Below, in pieces: positions 49,036-61,261 of a stretch of DNA of 64,000 nucleotides; the stretch's first letter is position 1, and each line of letters begins with the position of its first letter. The stretch is taken from positions 72,135,501 to 72,199,500 of the forward strand of contig CM027378.1 in assembly GCA_015680905.1 (NCBI GenBank), written 5' to 3'. The position numbers and the translations under genes are program-made. The notes under the pieces are model-generated. The model did not search any database. It was not told the DNA's origin and saw only the letters and a list, made by a program, of their open reading frames with translations. The DNA comes from Coptis chinensis. Its lineage: Eukaryota; Streptophyta; Magnoliopsida; Ranunculales; Ranunculaceae.

Positions 49036-49492
49036 AGCAAGTCCAATGGAGAGCTGCTATAATGGGCTGCTATAGTACCGCTACGTAGGATTTTTAGCAT
49101 TTTTAGCTGCCTCACTAAATTTGAGAGGTAAAAAACTCAAAAATCAGTTCCAATGGAGGCATTGATGATGGAGGTGCGGCTAAAGGGATACGAACAACAC
49201 AGTTTCTGTCGTCCGTCTATTAGTTGTAAACTTAAGTTGAATTTTTTTTAGACAGACGACACAATTTTTGCAGTCTGTCAAAATTTAACACACGGATAAC
49301 AGAAATTGTGTTGTCCGTCTCCCGAAACTTAATTATGGCAACTGCTAAACAAGGAGACAAATTTAGTTGGATATATGACACCAGCCAAATTTAAGACCCT
49401 TTTAGCAACCCCGGCCCATTGGAATGATTATTTGGTTTTTGGGGTGCTATATAACCTTTAGAACCCCATATAGCACCCCCATTGGACTTGCT
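49036..49492. mobile_element. MITE with AGCAAGTCCAATGG inverted ends
   Basis: The left end AGCAAGTCCAATGGAGAGC and right end CCCCCATTGGACTTGCT are inverted. The flanking 5-mers CTAAT (49031-49035 and 49493-49497) match as a TSD. Further inverted blocks (GCTGCTATA / TATAGCACC) lie inside. 457 bp, no coding. Superfamily not assigned. Confidence 0.7.
49193..49320. repeat. Palindromic insertion inside the MITE
   Basis: ACAACACAGTTTCTGTCGTC (about 49194) is mirrored by ACAGAAATTGTGTTGT (about 49299), with a second inner pair. It forms a strong hairpin and may be a separate foldback element nested in the MITE. Confidence 0.55.
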
Positions 49493-49563
49493 CTAATGAT
49501 GTCTACTCCTTTTGGATTGCTTCCATCTTTTCCAAAAGCTTGCTCTTCTGTTCTCTTGTTATT

Positions 49564-49682
49564 ATTATTTTTTTTTGCTAACCGGGTGTCCGGGCCAGCT
49601 TACGCACACCTCGACTAATCCCGAGGCCCTGGTTGGAAATTCGACCGGGTACGGCCTCGCCAGTAGCCTTGAGAGGAATGGC
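49564..49682 (-). mobile_element. SINE, Au-like
   Basis: Read on minus it ends GTAAGCTGGCCCGGACACC, GGTTAGC and poly-A, the conserved 3' part of the plant Au SINE. The TSD is an exact 11-mer, CTCTTGTTATT, at 49553-49563 and 49683-49693. At 119 bp it is short, so probably 5' truncated; no box A/B promoter was recognised. Confidence 0.75.
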
Positions 49683-49725
49683 CTCTTGTTATTTATTCTA
49701 TCAAAGACTTGGGTAGATATTGCCA

Positions 49726-50550
49726 TCTACTATCTACTATATATATATATATATATATTAAAACAGAGCCCTCTAAGAGAGATTTTTCTCTCTCTTAGGT
49801 AGCACTATAATATGAAAGATATATATCTTTTTTCTAATAGCCTACAATGCCACGCACGTGGAACCTTTTTGGAGAGTTTGAGTGTGTTTCCACTTCCTGT
49901 ATATTTTACCAAATAATATGTGTTTTGTAGAAGTCGAATTCAGAAACTACGTAACCTCTCTCTATATTAAGGTAGAGAAAAATTAAAAAAACAATTTTAT
50001 AGTAAATTAATAACTAAAAGTTTCTCACGCATGTTGATAGAAATTATCACCATGCATGATTCACTTCGAGTGAAAAATTATTTCGATCTAATTCGCAAGA
50101 ATATCTACTATCTATATACTAAAGCAGAGACTCTAAAAGAGATTTTTCTCTCTCCTATGTGACACTCTAATATGAGAGATAATATTTTCTCTTTCTTATG
50201 TGGCACTATAATATGAAAGATAATCTTTTCTAATAGCCTACAATCTCACGTATATGGAACATCTTTGAAGAGTTTGAGTGTATTTCTAATTCTTATATTT
50301 GGAGAGTTTGAGTGTATTTCCAATTATTATATATTTGATCAAATAAAAAAAATTGCTAAAAAATAGGTAATTTGTAAAAGGTAATTTCCTATTACGAATC
50401 AAATACTTTTAGTGTTCCAATTCTTATATATTTGATCAAATAAAAAAAATTGCTAAAAAATATGTGATTTGTAGAAGCTAACTCCCTATTACAAATCATA
50501 CACTTTTAGTGTTTATGATAAAGCACCGACTTATTTAGAATATATCCTTA
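49726..50550 (+). mobile_element. Helitron-like 5' ends, two diverged copies
   Basis: A stretch beginning TCTACTATATA...AAAACAGAGCCCTC (about 49726) and another beginning TCTATATACTAAAGCAGAG (about 50107) share sequence for about 250 bp with each other and with 63763-64000. The TC start and A/T-rich lead fit Helitron 5' ends. The matching 3' end may be 63733-63762, which would make the surrounding nest lie inside one element. This is not proven. Confidence 0.5.
50320..50513. repeat. 97-bp tandem duplication
   Basis: Copies start CCAATTATTATATATTTGATC at 50320 and CCAATTCTTATATATTTGATC at 50417 and share most bases to TACACTTTTAGTGTT near 50513. Confidence 0.8.
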
Positions 50551-51742
50551 ACGCGACCTAAAAAACACTATATATATTCTTCAGTTAATAACTTATTATA
50601 GGATGTAAAATCAGCTTCCGAGAGTTTCCCACATTATCTAAGGATTATGTGAGATATACCGAATTAGAACACTCAAAATGTTATTCGCATAACCCTTTCA
50701 TATACCTAGAATTTGCATTTGTTGTTAGTTATTAACTTCTTAAGAAGTATACCAATATACTTCCCGAGTAAGTACCCAAATACCCATCACGCACTCTCAC
50801 ATTTTTAACATATGCACTTTTCTTCATTTTTGTTTTTCTTTCTTGGATCTCATTCTGATTTTCAAACACATGCAGGCTACAATATGATAATACATATTGA
50901 AAGTCTAGACCTGTAAAAAGAACACCGGCTTATTATGAAGGGGTGCTTTTATTTGCACATTTGATTTATGCTTCTTTGTATGACATTATTTATTTAGACA
51001 ATCTAATGATATATCTAATAATCATCCAAACATAACATCTCACATACATACACTCGAACACTCGATTCAGAAAATGCCAAAGTTAACATGAGATCAAATG
51101 CCAATGTGCAAACTCTCCTAAGTTTTTTCTCATTAATGTAGAGAACTGTTCTTCTATCGGTGTAGGAACACTATGAAAGGATCGGACAATCATCGATAGT
51201 TATATTTGGAAGACAGGTAGATGTAATACATGGTTATGCATGTGATGTTGTTTTTCTATTCAATGTATATAGAGCAATAGAGTGCGTTTACATGTGAATC
51301 CATAGAGTTTTTTCCATCACAATAAGAGTTGACTATAACAATCTAGATTTTGTATTCGGATATCATCGGGAAACACAAATGAACTCAAATGCAAAATTTC
51401 ATTTGACACTTAGGACGGTTTCCTTTAGGGCCCAAATGGTAAGCAAAACCTTAAGTATATGTACTTAACTAATTTCATTTATAAAAAATACATTGGCTTT
51501 CTTTGAACTGAATATATATAACATTCTTACATTTCATTTCAGCTCTTGGAACTAACTCTTATAACAAATACAAGATACGGTTAATGAAATCACTTCAATT
51601 AGGAACGAGGATTAAATTAACTGATCAAGGCGACTGTCTTTGGTTTCCTAAGTTTTGTTCTTTTTTTTCTCGAGTACAAGAAGATGGGATAGTGCTAAAA
51701 ATAAATTTTCAAAATTTGTGCTCATTATGAGTGTAGGAAGAT
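50551..51742. other. AT-rich interior of the Helitron-like region
   Basis: No sustained frame or nameable motif. It may contain intron or upstream sequence of the GH1 donor. Confidence 0.35.
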
Positions 51743-51900
51743 GTGATAGTGCTAAAAGATATTGGTCATGATGCTTATAGAATGTCCATATCATGGAGTA
51801 GGATCATGCCAAATATGTTTCACCTCTCTAACTTCATAAATGGGTGTGGATGCTTATAGAAAGTTCATATCATCATGGAGTAGGATCTTGCCAAGTTGTA
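51743..51900 (+). pseudogene. Beta-glucosidase (GH1) fragment, duplicated motif
   Basis: A frame at 51743-51813 reads [20 protein letters not shown] then IMPN, matching the conserved DAYRFSISWSRI block of plant GH1 beta-glucosidases. A second copy at 51842-51896 reads [18 protein letters not shown]. The downstream YNNMMFY resembles the YYNNLID segment. Only these pieces remain and no catalytic Glu region is seen. It was probably picked up by the surrounding Helitron-like element. Confidence 0.6.
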
Positions 51901-53175
51901 TAATAATATGATGTTCTATATGAGTTACTCTTGGTATTGCATAAGGAAGCTATTATTGAATTTGCATTGTGATGAGCATTTCAAAGCGATGGAACTACAA
52001 TTGAACTTGCAATAGCTCAACAACCTTTATTCAATTCACAACAAACTTTGGTTGCAAAGAGAGCCACCTAAATATTTTTTAGTTGTAGGAATTTTAATAA
52101 TTTTGGAGTCAAATATATCGAAGCTTAAAAATTCTTACGAGTATTCTATTGAAAATTGATGGATGATAATTTTTTGGTCTAAAAGAGTGAAGAGTGTTTG
52201 TGTGAATTATTGTTATACTTATTTTTGTGGCACTTTATTGATACCATCAAACTTAACCCTTTCAACATTAGTGCAATATTGGAAGAATTTTGTGGTACTA
52301 TTTCTTCATCTGAACTTTGTTTTGCAATGTGCTTGCAGAAACATTGAGAATAGATAAATCTACTATAAGAAATAAGAAAAAAGATAGGTGGAATAAGATG
52401 GAATATTTGAGCATTTTATTGTAAGTTTAAGGTGTGTGTTAGAAGCTTCAAGTTTGGAAAGGGAATATTATTTGAAAGGCACACTCTTCTTCAATCTATT
52501 TGATTATTAGATTGTTCAAATCTGAAAATTAATGGTCATTACTCATTTTACCCACCCAATCTTACGTTAACACTTTGACATGTTCACATTGACAAAAGAC
52601 ATAGAACGACATGATCTTCTATGTTGTTCATGTTGGAATTGAATAAGTATATTTTGCATGTATACAAACAATCACCTAGAAAAAGAGAAAATACTTGGGG
52701 GAGTATTCTTAGTAGGTGAACGTATTTTCTTGAAAGAGAATTTTTTTTTGTATTCATCAATTCATTGTAGAACATGATCATGTGATAAATCTTTTCAAGT
52801 AGGAGTAGTGTATTCTTTGAGGATATGGAAACAATCAATCTATTTTAGTGATTTGGTAGATATTTTAGTGATTTGTACATATTAGTACGTAAGCCGAGCG
52901 GTGATGATTTACAGCTAAATCACTATAAATCTAAGAAAACTATTGTACAAGCTAGATCGAGTTTAAGAAAATATCATTTGAAAATTACGGATTAATATCC
53001 TAAAGCACAAAGTGAAGAGGTTATCTCAATTTGATCCCCTTAGTTTCCAAGTACTTATACACCATAATCGCTGCTCATTAACATATTTATATTTATTTTC
53101 AATAAAAATATATTCTTATTCGAAAATTTGTGTTAGACATTTTGTAAAGCCTTTTTAGCAAACAAAATATTTAAT
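51901..53175. other. Unassigned AT-rich sequence
   Basis: Short ORFs at 52163 and 52838-52584 show no recognisable domain. Nothing else seen. Confidence 0.35.
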
Positions 53176-53809
53176 CAAGTTATATATTTTTGCTACTATT
53201 GGGTACTTATGGACTGAACGTAATAATAGAAGATTTAATGGAGTGTCCTTGAGTCCAATAGTCATCAGTTCAATGTTGGTTAGAGATATGAAGCAATACT
53301 TAGAAGTACAAGTGGAGGAGATACAAGATTCTGTCAAATTGAGAGTTCTGGCTGACAGGATAGGTTTGAATTTGAAGTATAAGAAGACTACAATCCAGCA
53401 GGTTAGATGGCTTTTTCCACCTTCTAGTTATGTCAAACTTAACTGTGATTGTTCAATGAATATAGAGCATGTTGGCTATGGTGGAATGGCTCGAGATGAG
53501 CGGACATGTCGTGTTTGCTTTCACTGGAGGAGGAAATGTCCAGTCCATTTTGTTTTAAGAATTGAAAGCTATCGAGATTGGGATTAGCTTGTGTATTGCT
53601 CAGGATTACACACAGGTGGTAGTAGCTTCAGATTCTTTGAGAGCAATACAGATTCTAAAGGAAATAGAGCAACATCCATGGACATGCTGGAACCTTGTAA
53701 CTACAATTAAAAGTCTCTTACTAAGGCTTCATGAAATGAATTTAATTCATGTTTACAGAGAGGAAAACCAAGCAGCAGATCATCTGGCAAAACTTTCATT
53801 AGAAGAACC
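53176..53809 (+). pseudogene. LINE3 (plus strand) ORF2 C-terminal RNase H, 5' part
   Basis: It reads YIFATIGYLWTERNNRRFNG, LFPPSSYVKLNCDCSMN, then after a frameshift near 53540 ELKAIEIGISLCIAQDYTQ, VVASDSLRAIQILK and REENQAADHLAKLSLEEP. RNase H acidic residues are visible in NCDCS, the ELKA-type Glu and the ASDS Asp. The frame is cut by LINE2 at 53809 and resumes at 63515. No RT is present upstream, so LINE3 is 5' truncated. Confidence 0.85.
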
Positions 53810-56800
53810 CTTTTTTTTTTTAAATAAGCTGGGGTTAGGTTGACCCCCACATGTATTCTATTAATCATTAACCATTTTGTACATAAATTTGTCCGCACGC
53901 ATCATCATTTATAATACATTGTAATCTCTGATTTAATGGGGGAACAAATTGCAATACAAAATCAGTTGAATCATGAAGGGATGCTAGGTAGTCTGCAGCT
54001 CGGTTCACTTCTCTAAACGCGTGAGAGAAGGAGATGAAATTAAATTTGCTCCTCTTCATATCAATAGCTTTGAGTATATCCAGGCAGTACCATAGAGGTT
54101 TTTCTACTTTGTTGATTGCATTCACCGCTCTTAATGAGTCAGATTCCAGCTCCACATCCTTGTAATCCTCCGTTATACATCGGTGTAAGCATATGTCTAT
54201 AGCTTTAAGCTTCTGGAATAGAACCGACGCCATACCTCCACTACCATTGAAGCTAGCAAGCACCTGTCCATCCTTGTCTCGTATTACCCCACCATGGCCA
54301 ACACCATTACTGCTCACCGCACCATCAGCATTGGCTTTTACTCTTTCACCTATTGGTGGATTCCATACAATGCCAGTTTGCTTTGGAATTTTATACCTTG
54401 TGTCAATGTGATGTCTGTGAAACAGATTTCTGGCCTTGATCGTATTCTTTATCTCAGGTCTGAGAACTTACAAGTAGTTTTTAGTATCCCTTGCCATCTT
54501 CTCAAAAATGCTTTTTGCGGTCTTGCTAGTATTCTGGAATCTCTGAGCATTTCTCTCCTTCCAAATATAATCGACTGATGCACAGAAGAAGACTCTGTAT
54601 ATATCTCCGACGTCTCACTCTTTGCAAATCCAAAGAATCGATGACCATTCTCTATTCGCTGATCAATTATCTGTGACTATGTCGAGCATGTGCTTGAGTC
54701 TTGTGATGATTTCCTTAGAGAATTGGCACTCGAAAAACAAGTGTCCAAACAATTCTTGATTGTTATTGCATAAGCAGCACGCAGAAGAGTGGAGGATTTT
54801 TCTTTACACTAACCTGTCTTGCGTCGGTATGCTCTATGAGAATAGTTTCCATGTCGTGAAGGAATGTCTTGGTAAGACCCATTTTCCCCAAACCAGGTGA
54901 TGCCATTTCTTCCTTTCCTTTGCCTGTGTTAGCGCCTCATACACACTGTGGGATGTAAACTGTCCACTTTGGTGCGGAGTCCAAACAATTTGGTCTCTAG
55001 AGAGGTGTCGGTTTATTTCCACTACTCGAATACCCTCTTTCAATGTTTGTGGTAGCATCAGGAGTACTTCGTCATTCCATTCACCATTTAAAATGATAAC
55101 GTTAACTTTTGCATTCAGTGGAAAGTCCCATGTTGCTCTTGCTTTTGCGTCCTCAATCATTGGAGATCTTGAGCACCAGATGTCATGCCACAGGAGTGTC
55201 TCTTCTCCATTAGCAATGGAGTATTTGATAAACTTTTTTGGTCGTGCTTCTAGTATTCAAGATACTTCTCCACGTCCAGGAATAATCGTTCAGCACCTTC
55301 ATACTCCAGAAATAATTAGATTTGATATGGTGCTTCCACGTCCAGTCAACCCAGATGGTATCTTCTCTAGTCACCAGCTTATATATCAGCCCACAATATG
55401 CGCCAAGGTTCCATCTGTGAACATTCATGATTCCCAATCATCCTGCCTCCTTTAGTTGGCATACAGTACTCTAACTTGCTTGGTGCAGCCCCTTCCTCGT
55501 AGTTGTGCCAGTCCATAGGAATTGAACACAAATGCTTTCTACTTGTTCGAGCACCATTTTGGGCAGAATGAAAGTTCTTGCCCAATATGTGTGGAAGGAA
55601 AGAAGCATTGAGTTGATTACTTGAAGTCTACCTGCATGAGAGAGCACTCGTGTTTTCCAGTTCGTGATCTTGTGAGTTACCTTTTCTACCAAAGGTTGAC
55701 ATTCCTTAATTCCCAACTGAACAGAGATGAGAGGAAGTCCAAGATATCTCATTTAACCAACTCTACATTTAAAGTGGTGGCCAGAGCATAAGCATCTTGG
55801 TCATTGAGTCCCCCAACTAGAAGAGATGTCTTGTGGTTGTTAATCTGCAATCCAGTTGCACTCCTAAATGAACTGAGACCTTCCTTAATCGCTTGTATAG
55901 ATGCCAATTCCCCTTTGCAGAATATAAGAACATCGTCAGCAAAAACGAGATGAGATAATTGCACCTTCTTGCATTTGGAGTGGTAATGGATAGATCTATC
56001 ATAGAGTTTTTGGTTGAGCACACAACTGAGTATCTCCTTTATAAGAACAAAGAGATATGGAGACAAGGGGTCTCCTTGTCTGACACCATGTCCTCCATAG
56101 AAATATCCTTTCGGGGCACCATTGATTATAACAGAATAAGGAGAGGAGATGCACATATCAATCCACTGGTACATTTTATCCAGAAAACCATAGGTCCTGA
56201 TCATTGTCTTGATAGACACCCAACTGACCATGTCATATGCCTTCTTTATGTCCAGCTTGATGGTGCATCTAGGGGTGTCATGCTTCCTGTCGTATCCACG
56301 AAAAAGCTCATGATATAGCAGGATGTTATCTTGAATAAATCTGTTAGGAATGAAAGCTGATTGATTAGTCTGTACTAACTCATCAATCACTAACTTAATC
56401 CTATTTGCAATAATCTTAGATATACATTTGTAGATGGTGTTACATAAAGCTATAGGTCTAAATTCCTCCACCTTTGTGGGATTGTTGATTTTCGGAATAA
56501 GACATAAAAATGTAGCATTAACACCTTTAGGGAATTTGCAAAATTTAAAAGCATTAAGTATAGCAGAAGTGAAATCATGACCAACTAGATCCCAGCATTT
56601 CTTGAAGAATATGAGAGTGAAACCATCTGGCCCTGGAGCTGCGTTCTCTTTCATCTCAAATAGGGTAGTTTGGACTTCCTCGGCAGAAACGTCAGCTTCA
56701 AGCAAAGGCTTCATGTGTTCCGAGATAGTGTTTCTTACTTGGAGGTTAGCAAAAAATTCCTCTCCGCATAATTCACCTGCCTCAGATCCCAGAATATCCA

Positions 56801-58347
56801 AGTAGTAGTCAATGATAGCTCTGTTTACTTTCGCTTATCCTGTGATAATATTCCCTTGGCTATTATGGAGAGTCCATATCCCTGTTCTAGCCTTCTTTTC
56901 TTCCAGGGTTTTGAAAAAGAATGTCGTACACTTGTCACCTTCTAGCATCCACTCACTATCTTGCTTTCTTTTGATTTCAGACACTTCAATTCTTGCTAGT
57001 TCACTATATCTCTGTAATGCTTCATGCTCCCTTTGTCTCAGGAAAGGGTCTGTAGGATTAGCTTGCACCTGCCTTTGTATATCATATGGCTCCTCTCTGG
57101 CTTGTTGCACTCTCCCATGTATGTTTGAAAAGTTGTTCCTAGCCCACGGCTTTATTCTCTCCTTCAGAAGCTTTAACTTTTGCATAAGAACATACATCAG
57201 ATTAGAGAAAATCTCCAGTTTCCAAACATCTTGAAGAATGATATGAAATTGAGGCTGGTCTAGCCAGAAGTTCTTGAATCTAATAGATGATGACTTACTC
57301 TCGAAATCCTTCTAGAAAAGTAAGATAGGCGAATGATCGGAGACACCATGAGGAAGAACTTTCGCCTTCGAGTTGGCATACTGTGCATTCCATAGGCTAT
57401 TTACAAGGCATCTATTTATCTTGGTCATGATCCTGCCTTGCCCCTTCACTTTATTATTCCAGGTATAGAAGAAGTCGTTCTATCTCAAATCTGTTAATCC
57501 AGTTTTCTGCAGACAATCTACAAATTCCTCTGCTTCTCTTGGGTGCATGGGACTCCCTCCCAATCTCTCTTCAACTTTGGTTATATTGTTAAAATCCCTA
57601 GTTGTACACCATGGCAGGTTCACTGTGCTGTGAATGTAAAGTAAATCTCTCCATAAGTTCAGTCGAAGATTCTTATTGTTTCGAGCATACACTACTACAG
57701 AATGACACATATACCACGGTCAATAAGAACGTTTATACTACGGTTCTTCCAAAAACCGTGGGAAATACTTATATACCACGGCGGAAATTTCTTTGGTCAT
57801 TGGTTTACTAGTATATGCCACAGTTACATGAAAACCGTGGGATAAGTTGGGCCATATACCAAGGTTAGTTTTTTTTTCAGCGTGAGAGTACTCCATATCC
57901 CCACTACCTTAGACATAAACAGTGGTATATAAATTTTTCACTTTCTACCGTGGTTTATGACTTCTTTATCTTTATATATATATAATAGCAGTCCCTTTTC
58001 ATCTTCTCTAAGGGTGTCCACGTAGGCAAATTTTAAGTACCCACTTTACTCACGCTAAATCAGGAGAGGAAAAAATTAATCACTGGGAAATAAGAAGAGA
58101 AAAAAGGAATTATACCCCGCGATTATAGAAAGGGGGAGAAAAAAACTGCCCAAGAAACTGGCCCTAAACCGAAAAACAGCCCCGCGATTTAAAAAACCAA
58201 AACCTTTCTTCTTTTTTCTTCCGCCGACCCTAAAAAAAAATTCCCAACACTCAAAAACCCAAAACCTTTTTCGGAAGTTCTCCATGTTCAGGAGTGGCAG
58301 TCCTTTTAGGAGCCAAGCCCCATATATCGAGGAAGAGGAGCTTGAGT

Positions 58348-58506
58348 ATGGATGACGAGGTTGTTATTCATAAAATGAAAGTACCAGTGATACTGTTGAA
58401 TGTGACAAGATTAACAAACTTCCGTAAGGATGGGCACCCATCAATCTACGGCAAAAATGTGACTGATGGACGGAAGGTTTCTACAAGGCGGTATGACTGC
58501 AGTCAA
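58348..58506 (+). pseudogene. Captured trichome-birefringence-like (TBL) fragment
   Basis: Reads MDDEVVIHKMKVPVILLNVT then RLTNFRKDGHPSIYGK and STRRYDCSQ. This matches the C-terminal part of plant TBL/DUF231 wall-polysaccharide O-acetyltransferases (NVTRL-x-x-RKDGHPSIY), just ahead of the catalytic DxxH, where the fragment stops. The upstream part is not recognisable. Confidence 0.75.
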
Positions 58507-58539
58507 TTGTCACCAAGTACGGTGTTTTTTTGAATAAAA

Positions 58540-58690
58540 CGCGTTTAAAACCCGTTAAATTGCCAAGGCGTCTTGTATGCGTTCTGAACTCGTGTTTTTC
58601 AAAATATCGCGTTTAAAACGTTTGAAACGCGATTTAAACGTAAAAACCGTATATATCGCGATATTTTGAAAAAATCGCGTTTTAAACTTT
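58540..58690. repeat. Block of CGCGTTTAAAACG-like inverted repeats
   Basis: At least six copies of CGTTTAAA or TTTAAACG cores in both directions, CpG-rich within AT-rich flanks, directly after the TBL fragment. It may be a separate small palindromic insertion. Confidence 0.5.
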
Positions 58691-59533
58691 CTTCTCTTTG
58701 GTTTTGTCACTTTTGTTCGGAAAAAAATAAAAAAAAAACCCCCAAGAAGGCGAGAAGTCGAGAACTTTACCAAAAAAAAAACCCTGAGAAGAGCTCCTTC
58801 ACCAGCTCACCACCAAGTCGCCAACTACCAAAGTATAAGGTTAGCTCTCTCTCTCTTGCTCCTTACTCACTGAAATACCTTGAGGGTTGAAAGGGTGCGT
58901 ACAACTTGTGAAGTTAGATCAACCTGTGAAGTTAGATCACTAATAATCTTGAATAAAATAATGAGATTGTCATCGTTCAAACACCATGGCCCATTGTCCA
59001 TAAAACTATTTTCTGGGATCCAACGACTGTTTTAAGGGGGAGTGGGGGTTACCTGATTTTTTTTATATTTGTTTACTTTTATCAGTTCTCTAACCATTGA
59101 CGTCGTAGGTCTCTGACTTTTCTCTGATCGATATTTTTTGCCCTTATCAAGTGGTTTAGATCTTCTTGATTTCAGAATGGTCTAATTGCTTGCTATTATG
59201 GCTAAGTTATTGGTCCTTACAAGAATTGCGAACGTCCAAGAAGAATTTAACTGTCCAGTTTTAAGCCAATTTTAGGTCTGCAAGATTTGTAAGCATTTTG
59301 TAAACTAATGCTTTTTCAACTCAAAATCATGTTTTAATATTAGCAGATCAACTCAAAATCATGGGGTGAGGTGAACACGGGACTAGTGGAATTGAATTTG
59401 GGTTCATAAACTAGTGGAGCATTGGTTGGTAGATCATCCAGTATTCGTTTGATTAGATTATTAAATTGTTACTTGTTTCCATTGTAAATCAAGTGATGTG
59501 TCTGCTAATATTTTACTTTTTCCATTAATGCGG

Positions 59534-59711
59534 GGAACTACAATCGGGGTTGAATTGGGTGATGCAACCACTCATGCTGGCCGACCCATCAGTGCGCACA
59601 AAGATCAGCCGGGCGTTTCCACACACATATGGTCAGCCTTTGGCTCACTTTCTTAGGGCAACATCTCAGGTCCCTGATGCTCAAATTATAACAGAACATC
59701 CACCAATAAGG
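59534..59711 (+). pseudogene. Captured PFP alpha-subunit fragment
   Basis: Begins [13 protein letters not shown], changes frame, then [40 protein letters not shown] and PPIR. This is the N-terminal region of the plant pyrophosphate-dependent phosphofructokinase alpha (regulatory) subunit. It ends at a possible splice donor (AG/GTCTAC). The enzyme interconverts fructose 6-phosphate and fructose 1,6-bisphosphate in the cytosol; this fragment is not functional. Confidence 0.75.
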
Positions 59712-59884
59712 TCTACTTACTTGATAATCGGTTTTGTAGCTTTTGTTGAGGAGAAAGATAGTATAAACTATGTGGGAGTGAATCATGTTTCGCTTAATAG
59801 AACGTAGCTTAGTTTCTATTGGTTGTCTCTAAACCTTGTGAATTAAATGTTTTGCATTTATCTTATTGTGAAGTGCGGTCCTCA

Positions 59885-60290
59885 TATTGCAAAGGGTTGA
59901 TGGAAAACGAGTTCCGCTGAAGTGGGACAAGATCAAGGTAAACAAATCCAACACATTATTGTCTTTTTCTTTGAAAAGTATATGTTTACATATGTTGTGA
60001 GTCTATATGTTAGGGCCCATATCAACCCGGTGTACGCAGTGTGGGTATTATACAATGAAGTTTATGAGGGAAATAGTAGAAACTTGTTCAACTGGATCAT
60101 TTGAAAATAAGGTATTCGAAAGTTTTGACAAACACTTTATTTGGCTCAACAACTTCGCCTTATTCTTATATAGTAACTCCACATGTTGTGCTTTGACTCA
60201 TCCAGATAACAAATTTAGAACTGAAGGAGACATACACACAAGATGAACTTGATGGTGTTCGACTCGATATTATTCAGTTCATCTAGGAAA
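59885..60290 (+). pseudogene. Ulp1-type (C48) protease remnant
   Basis: A first piece reads VPLKWDKIK up to a GTAAAC donor. After about 75 bases come PYQPG and, in another frame, TQCGYYTMKFMREIVE, then YTQDELDGVRLDIIQFI. This matches the catalytic QPG-x-x-x-CGYYVM block (active Cys) and tail of Ulp1-like proteases that travel in plant CACTA and MULE elements. It may be native to the element family rather than captured. Confidence 0.65.
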
Positions 60291-60582
60291 ATGGGGTGTT
60301 TCAGTCGGAAGCGAATGAGGATGAGTTTTAGCTATGTTCGGACCCCTCCAATTTAATTTATGAGTCTTACCTTTTTAATTTATGAAAAGGAATTTGAAGT
60401 TTGTTTTCTTAGTGCACTAAAAAAATTAATGGAATTTTTTTTTTATATTATTATTATCTTTTTTTGCAATGTTTGATAGTTTATTGTACATTTTGGAATT
60501 TGTTGGGAATATGGAAATGTTGTATGTAGGCAGGCTGTGTAAATTTTGTTATGGAGGTTCAGTTTTTAAGTGGATTATTAAA

Positions 60583-60587
<5 letters not shown>

Positions 60588-60632
<45 letters not shown>
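60588..60632. repeat. A-run and (TA)n microsatellite
   Basis: Simple repeat in the right subterminal part of the CACTA element; the ORF across it is an artefact. Confidence 0.9.
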
Positions 60633-60633
<1 letters not shown>

Positions 60634-61261
60634 ACGGTTTGGCATAAACCGTAGTGTTTAGTATAACTATATACCACGGTATTATAACATGTACACTAAT
60701 ATAAACCACGGTTTCAATAGCTTATATGCCACGGTTATGTTGACAACCGTGGTATATAATGGGCATTACAAACCACGGTTCTTTGAAAAAATCGTGGTAT
60801 CCGTTAAACATATATACCACAGTTTTGCTATTATTATATACCACACCACCTATTGTCACGGTTGTATAACAGTGGTAAATATATTTATACCACACTTAAA
60901 AACAGTGGTATAAGTGTCATTCTGTAGTAGTGATACACTACTGTTAACAGAAACTCTTCGTCAGAAGGTTTGAATCTCCCTTTGCAATGGATATATTGAT
61001 CCGATTCTGCCAATTTACTGATTTCCAGAATGAAAGGATTCCAGCAAACCCAGATGCGCCCAAAAAGATCTTTGCTGTAGTTGTTGGTATGCTCCCATTG
61101 TAGACAACAAGTATTTCAGAAGAAATCATACTTATGTTGTCTGACTTTGGTTTCAAGAAGACAAAATAAATTGAGCTTCTTCTCTATTCTAACCTTGTTT
61201 ATTTCTCTCGTTTTCTCAACTTCATTCGCCCCTCTCACATTCCAAAAGCACATGGATGTAT

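Larger units (their letters stand above)
57690..60932 (+). mobile_element. CACTA transposon carrying gene fragments
   Basis: Perfect inverted ends CACTACTACAGAATGACA (57690) and TGTCATTCTGTAGTAGTG (ending 60932); TSD ATA (57687-57689, 60933-60935). The subterminal regions hold many TATACCACGGT motifs in both directions, the expected transposase-binding repeats. Length 3243 bp, no TNPD/TNPA transposase seen, so non-autonomous. The interior carries TBL, PFP-alpha and Ulp1-protease fragments. Confidence 0.93.

Noticed and set aside
60469..60654. 61-codon ORF with Tyr-Ile repeats
   Set aside because: Also a (TA)n tract inside the CACTA subterminal region.
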